Shown: piece by piece, positions 1 through 6,021 of the stretch
Layout: each line of letters opens with the position of its first letter
How positions within the stretch are numbered: position 1 is the first letter of the stretch
Assembly: GCA_964404595.1 (NCBI GenBank)
Contig: CAYOKQ010000050.1
Span: 1 to 11,410 of the forward strand
From: CAYJXA01 sp964404595
GTDB lineage: Archaea > Nanobdellota > Nanobdellia > Woesearchaeales > GW2011-AR9
Direction of reading: 5' to 3'
Length of the DNA: 11,410 bases
The notes under the pieces: generated by a model
Database searches by the model: none
Seen by the model: only the letters and a program-made list of their open reading frames with translations
What the model was told of the DNA's origin: nothing
Translations under genes and position numbers: made by a program

Positions 1-93
1 TTTCATACCTATTTCAAATCCTTCCTGGCCGAACTTTTGTGCAATTGCATAGCCAATTCCTGGCCCCATTCCTACGATAGTGCATAAAGTCAT
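1..93 (-). CDS. Short-chain dehydrogenase/reductase (SDR), N-terminal fragment
   Basis: Only the first 31 codons are inside the window; the gene continues past its left edge. They read MTLCTIVGMGPGIGYAIAQK and then FGQEGFEIGMK. This is the opening beta-strand, glycine-rich turn (GMGPGIG, residues 8-14) and first helix of an NAD(P)-binding Rossmann fold. The GxGPGIG form, followed by an A-x-x-F-x-x-E-G-F helix, is typical of one branch of SDR oxidoreductases. The ATG at 93-91 is preceded by GGAG with an 8-nt spacer, as expected for a gene inside an operon. It lies 30 bp downstream of the MazF-like gene on the same strand, so the two may be co-transcribed. The substrate cannot be told from this fragment. 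Confidence 0.8.
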   Translation of the reverse strand, partial: MTLCTIVGMGPGIGYAIAQKFGQEGFEIGMK

Positions 94-123
94 TTATGGA
101 GCTCCAATCTCAAAAATTTTATT

Positions 124-468
124 TTATAACCCTAAACTTATCTTCAACGCCTCATCGATCCTGCTCACAATTTCTTCATGTGCCCGGCCTACCTTTTTAA
201 TCAGTCTCTTTTTATCAACTGCCCTGATTTGATTTAAAAGAACTTTTGATTCTTTAATCAACCCAGAATTTTCTTTTGTCAGCAGCACTTCAATAGGGTA
301 AATTTTATCTGTTCCTTGAGAAGTGATTGGTGCTAGAATAGTAATAGAACTATATTTATTTCCAATATCATTTTGGATTATGACTGCAGGCCGAGATTTT
401 TTGATTTCATGCCCTATGGTAGGATCAAAATTAACCAGCCAAATATCTCCTCTTTGTAAAAGGGCCAT
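124..468 (-). CDS. MazF/PemK-family toxin (endoribonuclease)
   Basis: A 114-residue protein of typical MazF length. MazF toxins are ribosome-independent, sequence-specific mRNA (sometimes tRNA or rRNA) endonucleases held inactive by their antitoxin. Visible hallmarks are the N-terminal RGDIWLVNFDP strand (residues 6-16), the S-R-P-A-V-I-I strand with R26, the A-P-I-T-S strand with T49, and the N-Q-I-R-A-V-D-x-x-R-L segment (79-89). R26 and T49 sit where the catalytic Arg and Thr of Bacillus MazF lie, so the enzyme looks intact. Its ATG directly follows the antitoxin TAA with no gap, so the pair is translationally coupled and transcribed from the antitoxin promoter. No clear SD is visible. RNA target specificity cannot be inferred. 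Confidence 0.92.
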   Translation of the reverse strand: MALLQRGDIWLVNFDPTIGHEIKKSRPAVIIQNDIGNKYSSITILAPITSQGTDKIYPIEVLLTKENSGLIKESKVLLNQIRAVDKKRLIKKVGRAHEEIVSRIDEALKISLGL

Positions 469-687
469 TTATTCAAGCCCCGAGGAGACCATTTCCCATT
501 CTTCTGCCATCCGCGAATCTCGCTGTTGATTCTGCTGGTATCCTTCAATCAATAGTTGGCGCAGCTCTTTTCTTTTTACCTCATTAAGAAGTTTAGAAAT
601 GATTTCATCATAACTCTCGTTTTCAGCTCCAAATTCATCTAAGGCATGCTTGGTACTGCTGTGAACTTTAATAGTGGTTGCTTCCAT
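469..687 (-). CDS. MazE-like antitoxin, ribbon-helix-helix type
   Basis: A 72-residue protein placed before the toxin, as usual for type II toxin-antitoxin pairs. Residues 1-37 (TTIKVHSSTKHALDEFG, then a short acidic turn and YDEIISKLLNE) fit one N-terminal beta-strand and two helices of a ribbon-helix-helix DNA-binding domain. The charged tail, residues 48-72 (EGYQQN..RMAEEWEMVSSGLE), resembles the extended toxin-wrapping tail of MazE proteins. The likely role is to neutralise the MazF-like protein and to bind as a dimer to the repeated GTATAC hexamers just upstream. The TATA box sits about 26 nt before this ATG, which supports the start and a leaderless transcript. Family assignment rests on pattern and context only. 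Confidence 0.82.
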   Translation of the reverse strand: MEATTIKVHSSTKHALDEFGAENESYDEIISKLLNEVKRKELRQLLIEGYQQNQQRDSRMAEEWEMVSSGLE

Positions 688-688
688 G

Positions 689-705
689 GTATACTAAAAG
701 TATAC
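689..705 (-). promoter_or_regulatory. Candidate antitoxin operator: two GTATAC hexamers
   Basis: GTATAC at 689-694 and GTATAC at 700-705 are separated by TAAAA on the plus strand. Each hexamer is itself a palindrome, and their centres are 11 bp apart, about one helical turn. Ribbon-helix-helix repressors of the Arc/MetJ type typically bind short repeats spaced like this. The site fills the space between the TATA box and the antitoxin ATG, where bound antitoxin would block transcription initiation. The repeat is seen directly; the regulation is inferred. Confidence 0.6.
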
Positions 706-707
706 TT

Positions 708-717
708 TATATTTAAA
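708..717 (-). promoter_or_regulatory. TATA box of the mazEF-like operon
   Basis: On the minus strand TTTAAATATA lies about 26 nt (centre to ATG) upstream of the antitoxin start. That is the normal archaeal TATA-to-transcription-start distance and implies a transcript beginning at or next to the ATG. No SD is possible in so short a leader. Confidence 0.6.
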
Positions 718-863
718 TCTTTGCTTGCTATATTAACTCTTTGCATCAATTTCGATACGGGAAGGAATATGATGAAAGCAGCGAAATATTTACTTTAATG
801 CTTATAGTTAGAAATCCTGAAGCGAAAACTAGTGGTTGGGTACGGAAGGAGGTAATGGGCTCT

Positions 864-1616
864 TTAAAAATCTTCTAAACAAATAAGTTCCACAAATTTT
901 TTCCCAAATGCATTCTTCTCGAATTTAATATTAGCTTGATCAAAAAAAGGGTTGTAATTTTTTATTCCACTCCTATGCCTGTATCCAGACGCTGTACGGG
1001 GGTACTGATCAGCATTTTTCTGGATACATTCCATCACGTATTTACTATCTTCTTCTATATCTTTATGCAACTTCTCAAGCGCATTTTGAATAGGGGAGTA
1101 ATCTGCATCAATTAATCCTAAAGATGCTAATTTATATTGGACATTTAAATCTTTAACTTTTAAAATTACTTCTGGAGGGATTTGTTCACTTGAATATAGA
1201 TGTATAAGATATACTACCTCTAAAGTAGAAAGATTATCTAAGAGATTAAGTAACGCCATCTTTTCATCAAAAGTAAATTTTTTATCTTTAAGAACATAAT
1301 TCCAAGCAGCATATAACAAAGCCTTTCTTTTCTCATGCCTAGTCTCATAGGATACTTTAATCAATACTTCCCTCAGAAATTGAATAAATTCTGGAGTTTT
1401 AATAAAATAATCTAATTCTTTTATTACATCATCATTAGTGGCATACTCCTCTAACCAGCTTTTATTCATTTCTCTTAATTTATTAGCCCCTTCTGTGAAA
1501 AGAGTCAATGTGGCTAAAGAAGCTAAAACAGGGTCATGAAGTTCAAGACCTAATACTAAAGCAACTCCTTGCGGTAGAAAATTCATCACTTCTGTTTTTA
1601 ATTGTTCAGCATCCAT
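864..1616 (-). CDS. Hypothetical all-helical protein, AT-rich gene
   Basis: A 250-residue protein I do not recognise. It appears almost entirely alpha-helical and soluble apart from a short apolar stretch at residues 14-41. Residues 92-142 (charged ETRHEKRKALLYAAWNY, then a D-E-K-x-x-x-L-x-L-L-D-x-L motif) and the C-terminal F-G-K-K-F-V-E-L-I recall poorly characterised bacterial helical proteins with paired short helices; this is a faint resemblance, not an assignment. The reading frame extends upstream to a TTG at 1628. I prefer the ATG at 1616 because a TATA box is centred about 26 nt before it. The gene is visibly more AT-rich than the ABC transporter genes next to it and lies beside the toxin-antitoxin pair, which may point to horizontal acquisition. 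It has its own promoter. Confidence 0.7.
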   Translation of the reverse strand: MDAEQLKTEVMNFLPQGVALVLGLELHDPVLASLATLTLFTEGANKLREMNKSWLEEYATNDDVIKELDYFIKTPEFIQFLREVLIKVSYETRHEKRKALLYAAWNYVLKDKKFTFDEKMALLNLLDNLSTLEVVYLIHLYSSEQIPPEVILKVKDLNVQYKLASLGLIDADYSPIQNALEKLHKDIEEDSKYVMECIQKNADQYPRTASGYRHRSGIKNYNPFFDQANIKFEKNAFGKKFVELICLEDF

Positions 1617-1637
1617 AAACAGGTTCAATAAACCAAG

Positions 1638-1647
1638 TATAAAATAA
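1638..1647 (-). promoter_or_regulatory. TATA box for the hypothetical gene at 864-1616
   Basis: The minus strand reads TTATTTTATA, centred about 26 nt upstream of the ATG at 1616. It therefore supports that ATG over the upstream TTG and predicts a leaderless mRNA. Confidence 0.5.
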
Positions 1648-1723
1648 TTATGGTGGTGAAATGGATACTAACAAATGTCCTACGAAATCCCCCAACAACT
1701 TGAATATCAGTGTGATAATTCTT

Positions 1724-2908
1724 TCACTCGTATCGCAGTGCATCCACCGGCTTCAATTTCGCGGCCTGATATGCCGGCAAGATTCCCGACAGCAATCCCA
1801 GCACCAGCGCAAACAGCAAACCAAACAATAACACCATCACCTCAATCTTCACCAGAAGCAAAAATCCTGCCTGCTTGGAAAACGATCCTAATAATAACGC
1901 TGCGCCAGTTCCCAGCGCCGTCCCTAACACTCCGCCCACCAATCCGATGAGCCCAGATTCCATCAAGAAAATCTGCAGAATATCTGCATTGCGCGCACCA
2001 ATTGCTTTCATGATGCCGATCTCTTTCGTTCGCTCCAGCACACTCGTATACATCGAATTCATGATGCCAATTGCCCCCACTAACAACGATATAGCCGCAA
2101 TGCCGACCAGCACCACTTGCATCACGCCCAGAACTTGATTGATTTGCTCCAGTATTTGCGTCGCTGTCAATACCTGAAAATTAGTGTCGTCCCGTTTGCG
2201 TTCGAGTTCTCGTTCAATTTTTGCCTGCAACGAAGGAATCTGTGCACTCGATTTCACTTGTGCAATAATGGTATCAACGCGCTCGGGTTCGTTAAATATT
2301 TCTCGTGCAACTTCCAGCGGAATAGCAATTTGATTGTCATCCTGTGCATTGCCAATTTCTTCCAGTACGCCGATGACTTTAAACTCAATATTATTGATGA
2401 TTATTTTGTTACCGATGTCCACACTCTTGGAAAACATCTCATTCGCCACTCGCGAGCCAATGAGCGCAACATGCGCATCGCCATCTTCAATCATTTTTCC
2501 TTCCTGTAATTCTATTCCCGCATCCGCATAGAATTGCTCGTAATGCTGGGCAGGAAGAGCGCCAATTAACGTAAATCCGGTTTCCCGGCGAAAATTAACT
2601 TCGGCGCTGCGAAATAAGGCTGGCACGACATACTCAAATCCCGAAATCTTTTCTATTGTATCAACATCTTCTATGGTTAGCCCTTGCGAGGCAGTTCCTG
2701 GGCCTTGAAATCCTTTGGCAGAAATTAAGATTTTATTAGCGCCAAATTGTTCAAATTGCTGTTCAATGGTGCTTTCTAAACTTCGAGATACTGTCAGCAG
2801 TGAAATAATGGCAGCAACCCCAATGATGATCCCTACCACCGTTAGCCACGAACGCAGCTTGCGATGCCTGATGCTATGAACTGCTATCAAAAAATGATCA
2901 AGATTCAT
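1724..2908 (-). CDS. ABC transporter permease, MacB/FtsX-like
   Basis: A 394-residue type VII ABC permease. The layout is an N-terminal transmembrane helix (about 21-43), a large extracytoplasmic MacB_PCD-type domain (about 44-255) and three C-terminal helices (about 262-286, 315-341, 352-378). Family marks are the L-R-S-W-L-T-V-V-G-I-I-I-G-V start, the LERTKEIGIMKAIGA coupling segment (291-305) and the P-A-Y-Q-A-A-K-L-K-P-V-D-A-L-R-Y-E end. Such permeases do not move substrate through a classical channel; they pass conformational change from the ATPase to the extracytoplasmic domain, for export, lipoprotein release or cell-wall enzyme control. The ATG overlaps the end of the upstream CARDB-type gene by 11 bp, so expression is coupled. 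It is the last gene of the operon. The substrate is unknown. Confidence 0.93.
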   Translation of the reverse strand: MNLDHFLIAVHSIRHRKLRSWLTVVGIIIGVAAIISLLTVSRSLESTIEQQFEQFGANKILISAKGFQGPGTASQGLTIEDVDTIEKISGFEYVVPALFRSAEVNFRRETGFTLIGALPAQHYEQFYADAGIELQEGKMIEDGDAHVALIGSRVANEMFSKSVDIGNKIIINNIEFKVIGVLEEIGNAQDDNQIAIPLEVAREIFNEPERVDTIIAQVKSSAQIPSLQAKIERELERKRDDTNFQVLTATQILEQINQVLGVMQVVLVGIAAISLLVGAIGIMNSMYTSVLERTKEIGIMKAIGARNADILQIFLMESGLIGLVGGVLGTALGTGAALLLGSFSKQAGFLLLVKIEVMVLLFGLLFALVLGLLSGILPAYQAAKLKPVDALRYE

Positions 2909-3734
2909 GTTTTCTTCTCTTTTTTACTTTTTTGTACGTCAGGAAGGCCAGGACCAGTATACTGGCGGTAATAACGATGGGCCAGACCGTATTTCGTGGT
3001 TCCCCAAGCCCCAGCGCAGCAGCTTCCTCTGGAGAGTAGACGGGTAAACGCACTAGTTTTGATTCAGAATACTGACGATTGGCAGAATCACGATATTCAA
3101 ACTCAACTGCAACTATCGGATCTGCAGCACGTGAAACAATCATAAATTCTTCAGTTTCAAAGTCAGCCGTATCCACATCACCAATATAGACGGCAGAAGG
3201 AGAAACTACGCTATACAAAGGGCTCTCTGGAATACGCACGGTCAGAAATCGAATATCTCCAAGACCAGTATTGACAAATTTTAAGACCACTTTGCTTTTT
3301 TCTCCTGCAATCAGATTATCGGAATCGCCCACTAAGACCTCGAGCTGGGGCCTCGCCATGACGTCGAGGCTAATAAATGAAATTCTGCTTATTCCAGAAT
3401 AAGATACCGCGACCGGAATTTTATAGGTAGCCGGAACTGCATCAGGCAGAGCTTTGAGTGTAAACAAAATTCTTTCTCGACGGTGATCATGGATTTCATC
3501 AAGAGCAGCTTCTGTAGAAGAACCGACAGGCGCAAAAGGAATATCACTTAAATCTAAACTTACCACGATATTTTCAATATCTTCGTCTCCTGCATTTTCT
3601 AAAATTAATTCAATAACAACATCCCCGCCGGGCGAAACTTGCTGTGGATTGGCCGTGAAAGATTCTACCGCAATATCTGCCTGCACCAAAGTTGTTGCCA
3701 GTACGGCCATTAGTGTTAACATTAATAATTTCAT
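2898..3734 (-). CDS. Membrane-anchored COG1361/CARDB-type surface protein
   Basis: A 278-residue protein with a signal peptide (residues 1-19, cut probable after VQA), two Ig-like beta-sandwich domains (about 20-127 and 128-232), a transmembrane helix (about 249-267) and a strongly basic cytoplasmic tail (KKVKKRRKHES). The N-P-Q-Q-V-S-P-G-G-D-V-V-I-E-L-x-L-E-N-A-G-D pattern at 29-50 and L-x-F-V-N-T-G at 151-157 are typical of CARDB and COG1361 domains. In archaea such proteins often lie next to FtsX/MacB-like transporters. The gene sits between the ATPase and permease genes, so it is probably an extracytoplasmic accessory or adaptor of that complex. The start is fixed by AGGAGG five nt upstream. 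Exact function and ligand are unknown. Confidence 0.85.
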   Translation of the reverse strand: MKLLMLTLMAVLATTLVQADIAVESFTANPQQVSPGGDVVIELILENAGDEDIENIVVSLDLSDIPFAPVGSSTEAALDEIHDHRRERILFTLKALPDAVPATYKIPVAVSYSGISRISFISLDVMARPQLEVLVGDSDNLIAGEKSKVVLKFVNTGLGDIRFLTVRIPESPLYSVVSPSAVYIGDVDTADFETEEFMIVSRAADPIVAVEFEYRDSANRQYSESKLVRLPVYSPEEAAALGLGEPRNTVWPIVITASILVLAFLTYKKVKKRRKHES

Positions 3735-3735
3735 C

Positions 3736-4410
3736 TTAACCTCCTATTATTTTTCCATCTTTGAGCTTAATAACTTTATCTGCCAATTTGGTAAGTGCAG
3801 GATTGTGCGTAACGAGAATGATTGTTTTTCCCTGCCGGTGCAATTCCTGAAGTAACTTCATTATTTCATCGCCAGTCTTGGTATCCAAGTTTCCCGTAGG
3901 TTCATCTGCTAAAATTATTTCCGGATCATTGATTAAAGCTCGGGCGATGGCCACGCGCTGGCGCTGTCCTCCAGAGAGTTGATTGGGCAAATGATACATA
4001 CGGTTGGAGAGGCCAACTTGTTCCAGCAATTTTGCTGCTTTTGTTTCACGCGTTGATCGGCTCGCTCCTTGAAAAACCATTGGCAGGGCAACATTATCAA
4101 GCGCATGCAAACTTGGAATTAGGTTAAATGTTTGGAAAATAAATCCTATTTGCTTGCCCCGTATCTGTGCCAGGTCGCTTTCGGATAAATGCGCAATGTT
4201 GTGATTGCCCAGATAAATTGCTCCTTTGGTGGCCGTATCGAGGCAGCCAACCAAATTCATGGCGGTGCTTTTGCCTGAACCGCTAGGGCCAATGAGAGCG
4301 ACAAAATTGCCTTTGTTTATTTCCAATGAGATGCCATTGATAGCTGGAACATCAATGCCTTCGAGATGATAAATCTTATAGACATTCTCCAGTTTGATGA
4401 GGGAAGGCAT
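3736..4410 (-). CDS. ABC transporter ATPase, LolD/MacB-like
   Basis: A 224-residue ATP-binding subunit that energises the permease encoded two genes downstream. Complete motifs are visible: Walker A GPSGSGKST (41-49), Q-loop Q93 in GFIFQTFNLIP, signature LSGGQ (145-149), Walker B IILADEP with E170, D-loop NLD and switch H202. The V-P-A-I-N-G-I-S-L-E-I segment and N-L-I-P-S-L-x-A-L-D-N-V are typical of the LolD/MacB/FtsE-like branch. The frame is open up to an ATG at 4479, which would add 23 residues. I chose 4410 because the family begins at this point and a TATA box lies 26 nt before it, inside the would-be extension. The last codons GGA GGT TAA serve as SD for the next gene. Confidence 0.95.
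   Translation of the reverse strand: MPSLIKLENVYKIYHLEGIDVPAINGISLEINKGNFVALIGPSGSGKSTAMNLVGCLDTATKGAIYLGNHNIAHLSESDLAQIRGKQIGFIFQTFNLIPSLHALDNVALPMVFQGASRSTRETKAAKLLEQVGLSNRMYHLPNQLSGGQRQRVAIARALINDPEIILADEPTGNLDTKTGDEIMKLLQELHRQGKTIILVTHNPALTKLADKVIKLKDGKIIGG
3740..3745 (-). promoter_or_regulatory. Strong SD embedded in the ATPase stop region
   Basis: AGGAGG lies five nt before the ATG at 3734 and is formed by the last Gly-Gly codons of the ATPase gene. It decides the start of the CARDB-type gene and couples its translation to that of the ATPase. The same ATAGGAGGTTAA string occurs at the thiI-like gene end. Confidence 0.8.
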
Positions 4411-4431
4411 TGGATAAAAATAAGGTTGTAA

Positions 4432-4440
4432 CTTTATAAA
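4432..4440 (-). promoter_or_regulatory. TATA box of the ABC transporter operon
   Basis: The minus strand reads AACATTTATAAAG with TTTATAAAG at 4440-4432, centred 26 nt upstream of the ATG at 4410, so a leaderless first cistron is expected. The TATA box is part of one arm of a perfect inverted repeat (4433-4486). Confidence 0.65.
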
Positions 4441-4486
4441 TGTTGTTAAATAAATAGTATTATAAAGTAGTGAAAACATTTATAAA
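4433..4486. repeat. Perfect 12-bp inverted repeat spanning a promoter
   Basis: TTTATAAATGTT at 4433-4444 and its exact complement AACATTTATAAA at 4475-4486 are separated by 30 bp; their centres are 42 bp apart, about four helical turns. The first arm covers the TATA box of the ABC operon. The second lies just past the end of the preceding gene. The repeat could be a pair of regulator sites or a second, plus-facing TATA-like element. AT-rich composition makes chance possible. Confidence 0.45.
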
Positions 4487-4513
4487 TTAGAGCGAATAAA
4501 AGTATAGAAATTC

Positions 4514-5374
4514 TTACATTTTCTGAAAAACAAGTTCTAATTGGTTAAAAGCAACCTGCTGATATTTATGTGGAAATCTGGCTATCGCGTTAAAGTAAGA
4601 TTTGTTTCCCCCAACGAGTTCACGCCCGTATTCAGCTTTATTGAGCAGAATAATAGGAAAGCCTTTTCGTTTTATTTTTTTATCAAGTTCAGCAAAACAA
4701 ACTTCTTGTCGGCCTGAATCAAAAATGTAATGGAACTCTCGTACCACTATTGCATCGACCTTGGAAGTGGGTAATGGTGGAAAATGAGCTTTAATAAGTG
4801 TAACATTTGGAAGTGAAGCTATGTCCTGCATATTTTCGTACATCGGCAGATACGGATTAAACTCATCAATTCCTGTGATGTGACCACGCTTTCCTACCAA
4901 CATACTCAACGCTCTTAAGATATCGCTTCGCTCTCCGTGGAAAAGTTCTACCACAATCATTCCTGATTGGATATACTTTTCTAGAATTGGCTTTACAAGT
5001 AGAGAACGTTCTTCATCTTCTCTCCTAATTCTCAATCGACGCTGCACAAGATCATCCTCTTTCTTCTCTCTTTGCAATAAATAATCCAGAGCTGGTAAAA
5101 CTGATTCAATTTTACCTTTTCTTAATTCTTTAATAATAGATTCTGTTAGAGCTAAGATTATTTTTATTTCATTTTCAAGAATACTTCTGTAGATTCCTTT
5201 TTTCTTTTTGATTTGCTTATAAAATTCTGATTCTTGTGCAGAAATATCTTTAAGCTTGCTTATTGCTTCCTGAATACGGGCTTTCTGAACATCTTCTTTT
5301 GTTTCTTTGGTTTCATTAATAATATTTTTAACATCAACAAAAGCATTTCTACTTTTTTTCAAGAAAGATAACAT
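4514..5374 (-). CDS. Coiled-coil protein with degenerate methyltransferase-like fold
   Basis: A 286-residue protein not assigned to a named family. Residues 1-125 are helical, highly charged and likely coiled coil (KKSRNAF, ETKETKEDVQKAR, QREKKEDDLVQRRLRIRRED). Residues 126-286 read like a class I SAM-methyltransferase core: I-V-V-E-L-F-H-G-E-R-S-D (140-151) where motif I normally has E/D-x-G-x-G-x-G, H-I-T-G-I-D (165-170) ending in an acidic residue, N-V-T-L-I-K-A-H-F-P-P-L-P (190-202) and V-D-A-I-V-V-R-E-F-H-Y-I-F (206-218). The glycine loop is poorly conserved, so it may be a divergent enzyme or a non-catalytic protein. It is the second gene after the thiI-like gene, three bp beyond its stop, with AGGAGG seven nt before its ATG, suggesting a role linked to RNA modification. 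The gene is AT-rich. Confidence 0.7.
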   Translation of the reverse strand: MLSFLKKSRNAFVDVKNIINETKETKEDVQKARIQEAISKLKDISAQESEFYKQIKKKKGIYRSILENEIKIILALTESIIKELRKGKIESVLPALDYLLQREKKEDDLVQRRLRIRREDEERSLLVKPILEKYIQSGMIVVELFHGERSDILRALSMLVGKRGHITGIDEFNPYLPMYENMQDIASLPNVTLIKAHFPPLPTSKVDAIVVREFHYIFDSGRQEVCFAELDKKIKRKGFPIILLNKAEYGRELVGGNKSYFNAIARFPHKYQQVAFNQLELVFQKM

Positions 5375-5377
5375 AAG

Positions 5378-5992
5378 TTAACCTCCTATGATCTCCGCCT
5401 TCCCCACACTCTCTTGCAGCAACCTCTGCAAATCCAATTTCTCCAGCTCTTTCCCAATTTCTTCCGGTTTTGATTGCGTGGCTGGATGCTTTGGACCCAG
5501 CAAGCAGCATATCTCCGGCCCTTTGGAGATTTCATATGTTCCAATCTTCTTGGCCACTTTGATAATTTCTTCCTTATCGTAGGTAAGCAGAGGCCTGAAT
5601 ATTTCTAATGAAACATGTTTGGTAATGGAAACCAGATTGCTTAAAGTTTGGCTGGAAACCTGCCCTAAATTCTCTCCCGTGATCAGGTACTGTGCATTTT
5701 CTTTTTCTGCAATGATCTGTGCTGCCCGCATCATGGCTATTTTTTGCAGAATAAAATAATTCTTATGCTCACAGGACTCAACCAACGCTTTCAACACCGG
5801 TGTAAAAGGAACCAGATAGACTTTTCGTATGCCCAGCACTTTGACCAATTCTTTGACCTTGTCGATTTCTTTTTCATCAGTCAATGGCATCTGATGAAAA
5901 TGGGCGGCAACCAGATCGAGACGATCTTTCATCAGGTGGATAGCAACCGGACTGTCGATGCCGCCAGATAATAAAACGATACCTCTTTCCAT
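5378..5992 (-). CDS. thiI: Stand-alone ThiI-type PP-loop sulfurtransferase domain
   Basis: A 204-residue adenylating PP-loop domain of the ThiI family. ThiI activates U8 of tRNA with ATP and inserts sulfur to make 4-thiouridine; some members supply sulfur for thiamine. Visible features are the PP-loop S-G-G-I-D-S-P (9-15), ITGENLGQVSSQTLSNL (104-120), R-P-L-L-T-Y-D-K-E-E-I (133-143), K-I-G-T-Y-E-I-S (149-156) and C-C-L-L-G-P-K-H-P (162-170), which matches the ThiI Cys-Cys...PKxP segment. Full ThiI is about 380-480 residues with NFLD and THUMP RNA-binding domains in front. Those are absent here, and the ATG has its own TATA box, so this is not a truncation by a wrong start. There is no rhodanese domain. 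It may act with an RNA-binding partner or on another substrate. It is the first gene of a two-gene operon. Confidence 0.85.
   Translation of the reverse strand: MERGIVLLSGGIDSPVAIHLMKDRLDLVAAHFHQMPLTDEKEIDKVKELVKVLGIRKVYLVPFTPVLKALVESCEHKNYFILQKIAMMRAAQIIAEKENAQYLITGENLGQVSSQTLSNLVSITKHVSLEIFRPLLTYDKEEIIKVAKKIGTYEISKGPEICCLLGPKHPATQSKPEEIGKELEKLDLQRLLQESVGKAEIIGG
5382..5387 (-). promoter_or_regulatory. Strong SD overlapping the thiI-like gene end
   Basis: AGGAGG lies seven nt before the ATG at 5374 and is built from the terminal Gly-Gly codons of the thiI-like gene (GGA GGT TAA). It fixes the start of the coiled-coil gene and couples its translation to that of the thiI-like gene. Confidence 0.8.
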
Positions 5993-6013
5993 TTTAAGAA
6001 GAGTAAGAACGGA

Positions 6014-6021
6014 TTTTATAA
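6014..6021 (-). promoter_or_regulatory. TATA box of the thiI operon, overlapping the btpA stop
   Basis: The minus strand reads CTTATAAAATCC, with TTATAAAA centred about 25 nt upstream of the ATG at 5992. The last Leu codon and TAA stop of the upstream BtpA-family gene (TTA TAA) form most of this box. It predicts a leaderless thiI transcript, independent of or additional to read-through from btpA. Confidence 0.6.

Noticed and set aside
849..857. Plus-strand GGAGGTAATG looking like an SD plus start codon
   Set aside because: The frame after this ATG closes within eight codons, so it cannot begin a gene.
717..878. A plus-strand open frame without stop (…FRYGKEYDESSEIF…, ending …VMGSLKIF), with an ATG at 798, partly antisense to the end of the gene at 864-1616
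   Set aside because: No good start for the longer form, no promoter at the right distance, no recognisable family, and open frames of this size are common in AT-rich DNA. A decayed gene remnant cannot be excluded.
1617..1628. TTG start giving four extra residues to the hypothetical gene
   Set aside because: The ATG at 1616 is at the leaderless distance from the TATA box; the TTG has neither SD nor correct TATA spacing.
1675..2531. Several plus-strand open frames opposite the permease gene
   Set aside because: They are antisense shadows of a clear MacB/FtsX-like permease; their translations are low-complexity, rich in Pro, Ser and Ile, and match no family.
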